Positions 1 through 8,145 of a stretch of DNA of 47,247 nucleotides are shown here, one piece after another. Each line of letters starts with the position of its first letter. Position 1 is the first letter of the stretch. The position numbers and the translations under genes were made by a program. Source of the stretch: Burkholderiaceae bacterium (GTDB lineage Bacteria > Pseudomonadota > Gammaproteobacteria > Burkholderiales > Burkholderiaceae_E); contig JADJVQ010000058.1 in NCBI GenBank assembly GCA_016710525.1, positions 1 to 47,247 on the forward strand, given 5' to 3'. The notes below the pieces were generated by a model, which was given only the letters and a program-made list of their open reading frames with translations, was not told the DNA's origin and made no database searches.

Positions 1-1130
1 GCAGCGCTCGCCACACCCGCGGCCCGATTCGCCGCCGGCGATGGCGGTTCATGCTCCCCCAAGCGCGGTGCACCCCGGCTGACACGACTCGGCGTGCGGC
101 TCATGCGGAACTGTGCGCCCAGGATCGGCCGGGTCCCGTCCCTCGTCTGCACGGCCTGCCAGTAGCGCCGCTCGAGCAGGTGCGCCGTGCCACTCCACAG
201 CTGCGTCGGCGTATAGGCCTTGGCCCCGGCAACACGGCCGGCCAGCAGACGCTCGAGAAACTCGTCGCCCGACATCCCGCGCACCTGTTCCTGCACGCAC
301 GCCGTCAGAGCTTCCCAGTTTTCCACGCGCTCCTTGGGCCGGGCGAAACGCGGATCGGCCTCCAGTTCGGGGATAGCGGCAGCCTGGCAGAACGCCGCCC
401 ACGCATGCGGATGCACCCAGACGCTGACCCAGCCATCCTGGCATCTCACGACCATGAACGGCCGGCGATTCTCGCCGCGCGATTCCTGCATTCCGCTGTA
501 CGCGAAATCGGCGGTGGCCGGCGGCGCCATCGAGGCGGTGTTCATCGCCACGTCGAGCGCCACCTGCTGCCCCCTACCGGTGGCTCTGCGCGCGTACAGC
601 GCCGCCAGCACGCTGAGATACGCGCCCACGCCAGCCGCGTACTGCGCGCGGTGGCCCACGCCATAAAGCGGCTCCCGCCCGGGGGCGCCGTTCTCGTTCA
701 TCATCCCCGACAGCGCCTGGAAGATCATCTCGCTGCCGCGCCAGTGCCGGTACGGCCCGTCGTCGCCAAAGTCGGACACCAGCGCGACGACACAGGCCGG
801 GTTGGCCTGGCGCAGCGCCTCGCGATCGGCATCGAGGCCCACCACGATGGCGTCGGCGCTCCCGGCCAGTTCGAGCAGCGCTGCGCGGCCCTCTTGCGTG
901 CCCCGGTCGACCACGATCGAGTCCTTGCCCAGGTTCAGGTGGAAGAACAGCAGCGAACCCACCCCTTCCCGGGCCGGATCGCAGGGCAGCATGCCCCTGA
1001 TCGGCGAGCCGGCCGGCGGTTCGACCAGGGTCACTCGCGCGCCGAAGTCCGCCATCATCCGGCAGCAGAACTGCCCGGCGATGCTGTCGCTCAGGTCGAG
1101 CACGCGCAGGCCGCGCAGCGCGCCGCTCAT
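1..1130 (-). CDS. CaiB/BaiF family CoA-transferase (partial, runs off left edge)
   Basis: Class III CoA-transferase, moving CoA between acyl-CoA and a free carboxylic acid in the cytoplasm. Reading the minus strand from the ATG at 1130 gives about 376 uninterrupted codons with no stop before the window edge, so the C-terminus is missing. Family features are clear: an N-terminal segment (GLRVLDLSDSIAGQFCCRMM), then ADFGARVTLVEPP, a NLNLGKDSIVVD stretch, QALSGMM, and a YAAGVGAYLSVLAALYAR helix followed by ATGRGQQVALDVAMNTA. The usual catalytic Asp after the NLNLGKDSI segment is not obvious: the region reads LVSDFGDDGPYRHWRGSE, so activity is unproven. The start codon overlaps the stop of the upstream TctC gene as ATGA, indicating translational coupling. 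The acid substrate cannot be read from the sequence. Confidence 0.85.
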   Translation of the reverse strand, partial: MSGALRGLRVLDLSDSIAGQFCCRMMADFGARVTLVEPPAGSPIRGMLPCDPAREGVGSLLFFHLNLGKDSIVVDRGTQEGRAALLELAGSADAIVVGLDADREALRQANPACVVALVSDFGDDGPYRHWRGSEMIFQALSGMMNENGAPGREPLYGVGHRAQYAAGVGAYLSVLAALYARRATGRGQQVALDVAMNTASMAPPATADFAYSGMQESRGENRRPFMVVRCQDGWVSVWVHPHAWAAFCQAAAIPELEADPRFARPKERVENWEALTACVQEQVRGMSGDEFLERLLAGRVAGAKAYTPTQLWSGTAHLLERRYWQAVQTRDGTRPILGAQFRMSRTPSRVSRGAPRLGEHEPPSPAANRAAGVASA

Positions 1131-1978
1131 TGCACGGTCGCGCCCGAGCGCTCGACCAGCTCCTTGAACTTCGCCTGCTCCTTGATGACGAACTCGCGCA
1201 GGCGGGCGCCCTGCATGTCGGGCATCAGCGTGACGCCCTGGTCATCGTGGTACTTGACCACGGCCGGATCCTTCAGCGCCTCGTTGAAGGCCTTGGCCAT
1301 CTTGTCGACGACCGGCTGCGGCATGCCGGCCGGACCCACGATCATGGCCCAGGCGGTCAGCTGGACCCCGGGGTAGCCGAGTTCGGTGGCGGTCGGCACA
1401 TCCGGATGGCTGGTCAGGCGAACCGCACCGGTGGACGCCAGGGGGCGCAGCTTGCCCGCTTCGATCTGCGGTTTGACGACGATCGAATAATCGAAGATGC
1501 CGAAGGTCAGCTTGTCCGGGTTGGCTTTGGCGAAATCCACCAGGTCCTTGAGCGACTTGAACGGGGAATTCGTGGGCACCACCAGGATCAGGGGCGACAG
1601 ACCGAACCCATGGATGTAGGTGAACGAGGTCAAGGGATCGAAGGGCAGCTTCTTGTAGAGCGACTTGAAGGCGCCGAAGGGGCCGCTGGACCCGTACAGG
1701 ATGGCGTAGCCGTCCGCTGGGGCCTTGGCGACGTGTTCGGAGGCGATGATGCCGCCGGCACCCGCTTTGTTGTCGACCACGACCTGCTGGCCGAGCTTTT
1801 CGGCAAAGACCTTGGCGACGAAGCGCGTGCTCTGGTCGCTGATGCCGCCGGGCGCGAATCCGACGGTCCAGGTGATCGGCCTGTTGGGAAACTCCTGCGC
1901 GTGGGCCGCGGGCGCGGCCGCCGCGAGTGTGACCAGCAGTCCGGTCAGCGCAAAGACGTGCCTCAGCATTTTTTTCAT
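1127..1978 (-). CDS. Tripartite tricarboxylate transporter substrate-binding protein (Bug/TctC family), internally shortened
   Basis: Periplasmic solute-binding protein of the Bug family, binding small carboxylates. The signal peptide covers residues 1-28, with cleavage probably after AHA-Q. Family motifs include FAPGGISDQSTRF (residues 41-53), VVVDNKAGAGGIIASE and a conserved C-terminal half from GKLRPLAST onward. Length is 283 residues against about 320-330 for the family. Against the intact paralogue at 6261-7232, roughly 45 residues are missing between Gly160 and Ile161, in the segment that normally reads like a GHLAGE...HVPY ligand-binding stretch. The deletion is in frame. A strong Shine-Dalgarno (AAGGAGGAGA) sits just before the ATG. 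The stop overlaps the CoA-transferase start, so the pair is co-translated. Ligand binding may be lost. Confidence 0.88.
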   Translation of the reverse strand: MKKMLRHVFALTGLLVTLAAAAPAAHAQEFPNRPITWTVGFAPGGISDQSTRFVAKVFAEKLGQQVVVDNKAGAGGIIASEHVAKAPADGYAILYGSSGPFGAFKSLYKKLPFDPLTSFTYIHGFGLSPLILVVPTNSPFKSLKDLVDFAKANPDKLTFGIFDYSIVVKPQIEAGKLRPLASTGAVRLTSHPDVPTATELGYPGVQLTAWAMIVGPAGMPQPVVDKMAKAFNEALKDPAVVKYHDDQGVTLMPDMQGARLREFVIKEQAKFKELVERSGATVQ

Positions 1979-2159
1979 GTCTCCTCCTTGGTGGTGTGTT
2001 GATCGGTCTAATGCACGGCCGATGAGCGCTCGCCTGGCGCACTACCCGGCAGTCCGTTGGGACGAGCGCTGCTCGCGCCCGCCATGAATCTGTGTAAAGA
2101 ACCCTGGACAGCCTGTCAACGAAGCCCGCATGCGCGCGCAGCCGCGCAGCGGGCCACGC

Positions 2160-3017
2160 TCAGGCCTTGACCGGCTTGTTCGCCACCGCGCCGGGCATGC
2201 CCATCGGGTCGATGCCGGTGCCGAACTGCAGCATGTTGTGCGCGTGGCAGAGCTGATGCAGCCCGAACGCCTGGTCGATGCCGCTCTGCTGGCCCATCAG
2301 GTCGACGGAACGGTTGACCGCCTCCTTGGTCATCTTCAGCGCGAAGCTGGGCTTGGCGGCGATCTTGCGGGCCATCTCCATCACCGACTGGGCCAGGGTC
2401 TCGCGCGGGTAGACCCGATTGACCATGCCGAAGCTCTCGGCTTCGCGGGCGCTCCAGCTGTCGGCGGTGAACAGCAGTTCCTTGGCCTTGCGCGGTCCGA
2501 GCTCCCACGGGTGCACGAACCACTCGACGCCGCACACGCCCATCGTCACCACCGGATCGCAGAACTGTGCATCTTCGCTGGCCACGATCACGTCGCAGGC
2601 CCAGGCCAGCATCAGCCCGCCAGCGATGCACTTGCCCTGCACCTGGGCGATGGTGGGCTTGGGCAGGTTGCGCCAGCGCCGGGTGATCTGCAGGTAGATT
2701 TCCTGCTCGCGTCCGAAGCGGCCTTCGGCGCCGCCCAGGCCAAAGCCGCCCCAGGTGCCGACGGGGCCGAGATCGGCGCCCAGCCGGTCCCGGCCGGCGT
2801 CGCGCAGGTCGTGGCCCGACGAGAAGTGCGGATCGCTGCCGCACAGAATGATCACCTTGACCTCGTCGTCCTGCGCCGCCATGTCCATGGCGGCATTCAG
2901 GTCATAGGTCATCTGCAGGTTCTGGGCGTTGCGTGCCTGCGGCCGGTTCATCATGACGCGGGCGATGCCGGGCTCGGGCTTGTCGTAACGGACGGTCTCG
3001 AAGTCGTGAGGGGTCAT
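2160..3017 (-). CDS. Enoyl-CoA hydratase/isomerase family protein
   Basis: Crotonase-fold enzyme of 285 residues acting on acyl-CoA thioesters in the cytoplasm. The two oxyanion-hole elements are visible: SSGHDL at 66-71 and IAGGLML at 131-137. They are followed by the typical CDVIVASEDAQF strand (141-152) and a GPRKAKELLFTAD helix. NRPQARNAQN at 24-33 is the conserved N-terminal motif. The usual second catalytic Glu region reads VEWFVHPWELGPRK, an unusual variant, so hydratase activity is not certain. The start is supported by AGGAGA 8 bases upstream. It lies upstream of the TctC/CoA-transferase pair on the same strand with a 181-base gap, which suggests a common acid-degradation role by inference only. 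Confidence 0.85.
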   Translation of the reverse strand: MTPHDFETVRYDKPEPGIARVMMNRPQARNAQNLQMTYDLNAAMDMAAQDDEVKVIILCGSDPHFSSGHDLRDAGRDRLGADLGPVGTWGGFGLGGAEGRFGREQEIYLQITRRWRNLPKPTIAQVQGKCIAGGLMLAWACDVIVASEDAQFCDPVVTMGVCGVEWFVHPWELGPRKAKELLFTADSWSAREAESFGMVNRVYPRETLAQSVMEMARKIAAKPSFALKMTKEAVNRSVDLMGQQSGIDQAFGLHQLCHAHNMLQFGTGIDPMGMPGAVANKPVKA

Positions 3018-3361
3018 GCAGCGATCTCCTGGGGTCCCGCCACCAAGCCGACGGGCTGGCCGGCGGGTATCGGCACACGATGGTGAAGAAGGTCCGCCAG
3101 GGCAAGTCGGTCGTCCAGAAAGCGGACTCGGCCGCGCAGCGAAGCGCTCGCGCTCCGGCGGGATTGACTGCGCGGGCGCGCTGCCTCCGACACGTTCCAG
3201 AGTAGAGGCGGCCAGAGCGACGGGGGCGGCGCCAGCGGCACGTGGGACAATGACAGGAGCAGTGGCGGCGGCAGCTAGCCGTCCGCTGCCCGGCCCTCGG
3301 ACTCGTCGTCCCGGCAGTTCCCATGCGGACCTCCGCGAGCCACTCTTTCAGGAGATGCGCC
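3018..3361. other. Intergenic region between divergent genes, no gene recognised
   Basis: This 344-base GC-rich stretch separates the crotonase gene (minus) from a small plus-strand gene, so it should hold both promoters. I see no convincing -35/-10 pair, repeat or RNA structure. A 78-codon minus-strand reading frame (3014-3250) ends in an ATGA overlap with the crotonase start, but its Arg/Pro/Ala-rich product resembles no protein family I know, so I did not call it a gene. Confidence 0.5.
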
Positions 3362-3670
3362 ATGACCCTTCCAGACTCCCCGCTCGAGGGCGCCCTCACC
3401 CAGATGGTCGACGAGCAATTGCAGCTCGCGGCAGCCAAGCTCCCGGCACTGGCCCCCACGCTGGTGCATCCCTCGCCGCTCGACCATGAGGAAATCAAGG
3501 TGGCCCATGCCAGCCTGGACGACGTGCTGCTCGGCAACACGCCTGCGCCACCCGACATGCTCGACGAGCTGGCCGCGCTGCAGGCCGCCCCCGCCCTGAG
3601 CGAGGAAGAACTCGCGCGTCAGGCGCTGGCCGACGGCGGCGGCGACAACGACCCCACCACGCCGGAATAG
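3362..3670 (+). CDS. Small acidic protein of unknown function
   Basis: Predicted 102-residue soluble, acidic protein, not recognised. It starts MTLPDSPLEGALTQMVDEQ and ends in a Gly/Asp-rich tail (ADGGGDNDPTTPE). The start at 3362 is preferred over the in-frame ATG at 3323 because CAGGAG lies about 9 bases upstream and the extra N-terminus is Arg/Ser-rich. There is no signal peptide, membrane segment or cysteine. The body is predicted mostly helical, with Leu/Ala/Glu-rich segments. It stands alone on the plus strand and is followed directly by a hairpin and tandem octamer repeat. Coding composition looks real, but the function is unknown. Confidence 0.6.
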   Translation: MTLPDSPLEGALTQMVDEQLQLAAAKLPALAPTLVHPSPLDHEEIKVAHASLDDVLLGNTPAPPDMLDELAALQAAPALSEEELARQALADGGGDNDPTTPE

Positions 3671-3714
3671 CGGCTCAGGCGCGGCGGCCCCGAGCGGCGC
3701 GGCGGCTGAGCCGC
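3670..3714. terminator. Inverted repeat after the small acidic protein gene
   Basis: GCGGCTCAG (3670-3678) is perfectly complementary to CTGAGCCGC (3706-3714), giving a 9-bp stem around a GC-rich loop. It starts at the last base of the upstream stop codon. No T-run follows, so it could be a factor-assisted terminator or an mRNA 3' stabiliser rather than a classic intrinsic terminator. Confidence 0.4.
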
Positions 3715-3744
3715 TGAGCCGCTGAGCCGCTGAGCCGCTGAGCC
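3705..3744. repeat. Five tandem copies of an 8-bp repeat (GCTGAGCC)
   Basis: The octamer GCTGAGCC occurs five times head to tail without variation. It overlaps the right arm of the hairpin at 3670-3714, so each copy can serve as an alternative partner for the left arm. It lies between convergent genes (3362-3670 plus and 3750-3959 minus). Such a short perfect array is prone to slippage. Confidence 0.85.
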
Positions 3745-3749
3745 CGCAA

Positions 3750-3959
3750 CTATCGCCTGACCAGCAGCCGCGCCGCGACGAACGGCGCGAAGATCGCGAC
3801 CTGCCCCGGCAGATCGGATTCGGGCAGCCCCAGCACGGACATGGCGAACATCGTCCCGTAATACCCGAGGGCCGGCGCCCCGACACACGAAAAGATCAGC
3901 GCGAACGGCTGCTCGCGCGCGGCGCCGAACGGCCCGAAGTTGGGCGGCGTGCGGCTCAC
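3750..3959 (-). CDS. Small predicted membrane protein
   Basis: Sixty-nine residues from a GTG start (MSRTPPNFGPFGAAREQ...). Two hydrophobic stretches are visible: ALIFSCVGAPALGYYGTMFAMSVLGL (about residues 20-45) and QVAIFAPFVAARLLV (about 53-67), separated by a short acidic loop (PESDLPG). No family is recognised. It begins 24 bases downstream of the hotdog thioesterase stop on the same strand, so the two are probably co-transcribed. The GTG start and small size keep confidence moderate. Confidence 0.5.
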   Translation of the reverse strand: MSRTPPNFGPFGAAREQPFALIFSCVGAPALGYYGTMFAMSVLGLPESDLPGQVAIFAPFVAARLLVRR

Positions 3960-3983
3960 TCGGGCACCCGGTGCATGGCGGCC

Positions 3984-4397
3984 TCAGGTCTTTGCCGCGA
4001 TGATTCGAAAGGTGGCCTGTCCGTAGGCCACCACGGTCTCGTTCGCATCCACGATCTCCCCCCGCACGAACACCGTGCGACCCGCCTTGCGGGCAGCCAC
4101 CGCCTTGCACACGAAGGGCCCGTGCCTGGCCGGCGCAGGGTACTGGATGCTGCAGTCCACCGTCGCGCAGCCGCGGTCCGGCTCGGCCACCGACATCACG
4201 GCGAAGGCCATGGTCGTGTCCATCACCGTGAACAGAATGCCGCCGTGCGGTTGCGCAGGCGAGGGCCAGCAGACCTGCGGATCGGGCGTGAGCGTGGCAC
4301 GGGCATGGCCGTCGAGCGCCTCATGAAGGTGAATGCCAATGACCCGGTAGAGCGGATTGTCATTGAGCCGGGCGAGAGAGTCAGCGGTGATGTCCAA
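3984..4397 (-). CDS. PaaI-type hotdog-fold thioesterase
   Basis: A 137-residue single hotdog domain, expected to hydrolyse acyl-CoA or aryl-CoA thioesters in the cytoplasm. The central signature is PHGGILFTVMDTTMAFAVMS, where the HGG(I/V)...D pattern is typical of the PaaI/YdiI group. The strand-forming C-terminus (GPFVCKAVAARKAGRTVFVRGE then VAYGQATFRI) is also canonical. It is 79 bases downstream of the DHA2 exporter gene and 24 bases upstream of a tiny membrane protein, all on the minus strand and possibly one operon. The substrate cannot be specified. Confidence 0.85.
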   Translation of the reverse strand: MDITADSLARLNDNPLYRVIGIHLHEALDGHARATLTPDPQVCWPSPAQPHGGILFTVMDTTMAFAVMSVAEPDRGCATVDCSIQYPAPARHGPFVCKAVAARKAGRTVFVRGEIVDANETVVAYGQATFRIIAAKT

Positions 4398-4475
4398 GAT
4401 TCAGGCTTCCAGTCGGCGAACGCAAGAGGGTCGAAGGGGTCCGGTAGGGCACTGGCGCGGCGCTGGCGACGCCGC

Positions 4476-6083
4476 TCACGGGGCGGGCCGAGGCCGCGCA
4501 TCGAGCGCGCCGACAGGCCCGACCGGAGGCGTCGAGGGGGCGGGCGCTGACACCCGGCGGCGGGCCCGCACCGGCCGGGCCAGCAGCACCGGCACGATCA
4601 GGGTCAGATACAGCACCGAGGACACCAGGAAGATGTCGTTGGCACCCAGCGTTTGCGCCTGCACCTCGATCAGCCGCTCCAGCTGCCCGCGGATCTGCTC
4701 CAGGGTCATGCCGGCGGCGCGCAGCGAATCGTAGAACGCGCCCTCCAGCGCCCAGCCCTCCCGGCTGGCGCCCTCGACCAGATGGACCCGGTGGTGCTGG
4801 GTGCGCGAATCCCACGCGGTGCTGAAGATCGAGGTGCCGAAGGCGCCGGCCGAGATCCGCACGAAATTGCTCAGACCAGCGGCCAGCGGCAGCTGGCTGG
4901 GGTGGATCTCGGACAGCGAGATCGCACTCATGGCGATGAAGAACAGAGAGCCGCCGACACCTTGCAGCAGCATCGGCTCGACGATGGTCAGATAGTCGGC
5001 CTGCGTGGTGAACAGCGAACGCAGCCAGAACGACCACGCGAACGCCACGAAGGCCACCACCGCGATCGGCCGCGCCAGGCCGCGGTCGATGCCCCGGCCG
5101 GCCAGCGGCGAAACCAGCACCGCCACCACCCCCACCGGCGCCAGCACCAGCCCCGCCCAGGTCGCCGTATACCCCATCGCCTGCTGCAGCCACAGCGGCA
5201 GCAGCACCACATTGCCGGAGAACAGGGCGAAACCGCCGGCCAGGGCGATCACGCCGAAACTGAAGTTGCGGTTCGCGAACAGCCGCAGGTCGACGATCGG
5301 ATGCTTGTCGGTCAGCTCCCAGATCAGGAACAGCACGAAGCCCACGCCCGAGACGATCGCCAGCGAGACGATCCAGGTCGACTCGAACCAGTCTTCCTCC
5401 TTGCCGGTGTCGAGCAGGGTCTGCAGCGACCCGACCCAGATCACCAGCAGCACGAGCCCTACCGCATCGACCGGCACCCGCTTGATGGCCGATTCGCGGC
5501 GGCGATAGATCACCCAGGTCAGGCCCGCGCAGGCCAGGCCGATCGGCACGTTGATGTAGAAGATCCAGGCCCAGTGCACGTTGTCGGTGATCCAGCCGCC
5601 CAGCAGCGGCCCGGCGATCGGAGCCAGCAGCACGGTCATCGACCAGATCGCCAGCGCGCGCCCGGCGCGCTCGGGCGGATGGCTGCCCATCAGCAGCGTC
5701 TGGGACAGCGGCATCATCGGCCCGGCCACCAGGCCCTGCAGCACCCGGAACCCGATCAGCCAGTCCAGCGACGTGGCCTGGCCGCACAGCCACGAAGCCA
5801 GCACGAACAGCAGCACACTGGCCACGAACAGGCGCACCTGTCCGAAGCGCTGGGTGAGCCAGCCGGTGAGCGGCACCGAGATGGCGGTGGCGATGCCGAA
5901 CCCGGTGATGACCCGGGTGCCCTGGTGCACGCTGGCGCCCAGGTCGCCGGCGATCGCCGGCAGCGACACATTGGCGATCGACGCGTCCAGCACGTTCATG
6001 AACGTGGCCAGCGACAGCACCAGCGTGCCCAGCGCGCGCTGGCCGCCTGACAGCGGCGGATGTGGCTGCGCTTGCGAGGACAT
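4476..6083 (-). CDS. DHA2-family (EmrB/QacA) major facilitator exporter
   Basis: Proton-driven drug or metabolite exporter with about 14 transmembrane segments, 535 residues from the chosen ATG at 6083. Family motifs are visible: TFMNVLDASIANVSLPAIAG in the first helix, GWLTQRFGQVRLF (motif A), GFRVLQGLVAGPMMPLSQTL (motif B) and APIAGPLLGGWITDNVHWAW (motif C), the last typical of EmrB. A 23-residue longer frame starting at 6152 exists, but its Arg-rich lead has no family counterpart. The C-terminus ends in a Pro/Arg-rich cytoplasmic tail. No EmrA-like membrane-fusion partner is adjacent. The gene diverges from the TctC gene at 6261. Confidence 0.88.
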   Translation of the reverse strand: MSSQAQPHPPLSGGQRALGTLVLSLATFMNVLDASIANVSLPAIAGDLGASVHQGTRVITGFGIATAISVPLTGWLTQRFGQVRLFVASVLLFVLASWLCGQATSLDWLIGFRVLQGLVAGPMMPLSQTLLMGSHPPERAGRALAIWSMTVLLAPIAGPLLGGWITDNVHWAWIFYINVPIGLACAGLTWVIYRRRESAIKRVPVDAVGLVLLVIWVGSLQTLLDTGKEEDWFESTWIVSLAIVSGVGFVLFLIWELTDKHPIVDLRLFANRNFSFGVIALAGGFALFSGNVVLLPLWLQQAMGYTATWAGLVLAPVGVVAVLVSPLAGRGIDRGLARPIAVVAFVAFAWSFWLRSLFTTQADYLTIVEPMLLQGVGGSLFFIAMSAISLSEIHPSQLPLAAGLSNFVRISAGAFGTSIFSTAWDSRTQHHRVHLVEGASREGWALEGAFYDSLRAAGMTLEQIRGQLERLIEVQAQTLGANDIFLVSSVLYLTLIVPVLLARPVRARRRVSAPAPSTPPVGPVGALDARPRPAP

Positions 6084-6260
6084 TGCCGGACCCAACCTAG
6101 GAGGAATGCGGAAGTGACAAAGGCCGGGGCGCGACGCGCGAAGGCTGCGCAAAGTCTAACAAGGTCCGCCGCCGGGCACGGTCCGCTTCGCGGGAGTCCC
6201 TTGACAGTGCCGGCGGCATGCCTGAAGGTCCTAGAAAAACTACGACACTCAGGAGACACC

Positions 6261-7232
6261 ATGAAGAAGGCATTCCTCGGCGGCCTGCTGGCACTGGCCA
6301 CCGCATTGGGCGCACCAGCCGGCGCGCTCGCCCAGGACTACCCCAGCAAGACGATCAAGATCATCTCGCCCAGTGCGCCGGGCGGCCCTACGGACGTCAG
6401 CGCGCGGATCATCGCCGACCGTCTGGCGCAGGTGCTCAAGGTGCCTGTCATCGTCGAGAACAAGCCCGGCGGCACGGGAGCCCTGGCCTTCGACCTGATC
6501 GCCAAGTCCCCGCCGGACGGCTACACGCTGACGGTCGGCTTCGTCGCCGGCATGGTGTTCCACCCGATCCTGAACAACAAGCTCCCTTTCGACGCCCAGA
6601 AGGACTTCACGCCGGTCACGCAGATCACGTTCAGCGGCAATATGCTGGTCGTGCATCCGTCGGTGCCGGCCACCAACGTGAAAGAGTTCGTGGCCTACGT
6701 GAAGGCGCAGCCCAGGCCGCCCAGCTACGGCTCCTGGGGCAATGCCTCGGGAGGACACCTGGCCGGCGAGTTCATCAAGACGCTCACCGGCATCGACATG
6801 CTCCATGTGCCCTACCGTTCGACCTCCGCGCTGGCGATCGACATGGCCGGCGGCCATATGCTGCTGGGGGTGCTAGACACCACCAACACGATGGCCCAGG
6901 CGAAGGCGGGCCGGCTGCGCCCGCTGGCGGTGACCGGCCCTTCGCGATCGAAGGGACTGCCGGAGGTGCCGACGATGATCGAACAGGGCGTGAATTTCAG
7001 CGCCGGCATCTGGACCGGCATCTTCGGGCCCGCGAACATGCCCAAGCCCATCGTCGACAAGCTCAACCTGGAGATCGGCAAGATCCTGCGCGAGCCCGAG
7101 ACACGCGAGAAGTTCCTGAGCGCAACCGGTGATTACCCGGCGCCGACCACGCCGGCCGAGTTCGACAAGATCATCCGCGACGACTTCACGCTGTGGCGGC
7201 GCATCATCACCGAGAACAAGATCACGCTGTAG
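6261..7232 (+). CDS. Tripartite tricarboxylate transporter substrate-binding protein (Bug/TctC family)
   Basis: Full-length 323-residue periplasmic binding protein for carboxylates. The signal peptide spans residues 1-24 (MKKAFLGGLLALATALG..., cleavage at ALA-Q). Conserved elements are the SAPGGPTDVSARIIADRL loop, VIVENKPGGTGALA, the SYGSWGNASGGHLAGEFIKT ligand-binding segment followed by HVPYRSTSALAIDMAGGHM, and GRLRPLAVTG. The start has AGGAGA with 5-base spacing. No TctA/TctB membrane genes lie nearby, as is common for the expanded Bug family of Burkholderiales. It serves as the intact comparison for the shortened paralogue at 1127-1978. Confidence 0.92.
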   Translation: MKKAFLGGLLALATALGAPAGALAQDYPSKTIKIISPSAPGGPTDVSARIIADRLAQVLKVPVIVENKPGGTGALAFDLIAKSPPDGYTLTVGFVAGMVFHPILNNKLPFDAQKDFTPVTQITFSGNMLVVHPSVPATNVKEFVAYVKAQPRPPSYGSWGNASGGHLAGEFIKTLTGIDMLHVPYRSTSALAIDMAGGHMLLGVLDTTNTMAQAKAGRLRPLAVTGPSRSKGLPEVPTMIEQGVNFSAGIWTGIFGPANMPKPIVDKLNLEIGKILREPETREKFLSATGDYPAPTTPAEFDKIIRDDFTLWRRIITENKITL

Positions 7233-7244
7233 ACGCTGTCTGTC

Positions 7245-7267
7245 CGGACGCAGGCCGCCTGCGTCCG
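7245..7267. terminator. Hairpin between convergent genes
   Basis: CGGACGCAGG and CCTGCGTCCG form a perfect 10-bp stem with a 3-base loop, 12 bases after the TctC stop and 55 bases from the end of the converging methyltransferase gene. The T-run is weak or absent on both strands. It could terminate transcription from either side. Confidence 0.6.
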
Positions 7268-7322
7268 ACGCCCGCAGTGCCGGCGCGTTCCCTTCAGGCC
7301 GGCGCATCGGTGTCCGGACCAT

Positions 7323-8090
7323 TCACATGGCCCGCGCCACCGCCAGTTGCGCATCGAATACGACCTCCCGCGGGCCCGAGGCAAAAATGCCGGCAAGACC
7401 CGACTCGCAGTACGCCCGCACCTGCGCTTCCTGCCCGCCCCCGCGCAACGCCATCTCGACGCCGGCCTCGCCCAGCAGATAGTCGATGTACTGGGCCAGC
7501 GACATCGCGATGCCGACCTCGATTTCCTCATAGCCGGCCAGGGCGAGTCCGTGCGCCCGGTAGTCCAGCGCCCGCAAGTCCAGTGCATAGCCCGGCGGCG
7601 ATGGGAAATGGGCCTGGAATTCGGCGTGCCAGTCGGCCAGGCGCGGGTCGTCCCGAATCCGGCGACCGGCGGAAAAATCGTAGGGAGCGAACAGCCCGTG
7701 GGCCGACAGCACGCGAGCGACCTCTCCCAGGCTGAGAGCGACGTCGGCGTAGTTCAGCACGCCCGCCGCGGTCACGAGGTCGAATGCGCCCGGCGAAAAA
7801 GGCAGTGCCTCGGCGCGGCCCACGCAAAAAACCGCCGCGGGCGCCACGCGGCCGCTATGCGCCAGCATCGGGCGATGCGGTTCGAGCCCGACAGTCCGTT
7901 TCGCGACCAGGGCCAGCGCCGCCGTGGACATGCCGGCGCCGCATCCGATGTCCAGCGCCGTGGCCATCGGGCCCGGTCGCGACAGATAGCCCGGCAGGCA
8001 CGCGACGAGGTGACGGTGCACCGGCGGACGCGTGAACGCGTATGCCGCGGCCACACGCTCGCTGTCGTAGATCGAACTGTCGGCGGTCAT
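7323..8090 (-). CDS. Class I SAM-dependent methyltransferase
   Basis: A 255-residue methyltransferase with a Rossmann-like SAM-binding domain. Motif I (LDIGCGAGMS, about residues 46-55) is unmistakable, and a later LPFSPGAFDLVTAAGVLNYAD segment matches motifs II/III of UbiE/Methyltransf_11 proteins. The start MTADSSIYDS at 8090 is preferred: an upstream in-frame extension to 8219 is Ser/Arg-rich and overlaps the neighbouring gene. It lies 55 bases downstream of the flavin-dependent oxidoreductase on the same strand, so co-transcription is likely. The methyl acceptor is unknown. Confidence 0.85.
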   Translation of the reverse strand: MTADSSIYDSERVAAAYAFTRPPVHRHLVACLPGYLSRPGPMATALDIGCGAGMSTAALALVAKRTVGLEPHRPMLAHSGRVAPAAVFCVGRAEALPFSPGAFDLVTAAGVLNYADVALSLGEVARVLSAHGLFAPYDFSAGRRIRDDPRLADWHAEFQAHFPSPPGYALDLRALDYRAHGLALAGYEEIEVGIAMSLAQYIDYLLGEAGVEMALRGGGQEAQVRAYCESGLAGIFASGPREVVFDAQLAVARAM

Positions 8091-8145
8091 CGAAGACAGC
8101 CCCGAGCCCGCGCGGCCGGATGATCCGCGCGAACGCGCCGCTGAC

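Noticed and set aside
3014..3250. A 78-codon minus-strand frame ending in ATGA overlap with the crotonase start
   Set aside because: The product has no family resemblance and an Arg/Ser/Pro bias typical of non-coding high-GC DNA. The overlap alone is weak evidence.
4653..6050. A 465-codon plus-strand frame opposite the DHA2 exporter
   Set aside because: Composition is extremely rich in Arg, His, Gln and Asp, and it mirrors the exporter's codons, so it is a shadow frame.
6201..6206. TTGACA before the TctC gene at 6261 as a -35 box
   Set aside because: No acceptable -10 hexamer lies 16-19 bases downstream, so I did not call a promoter.
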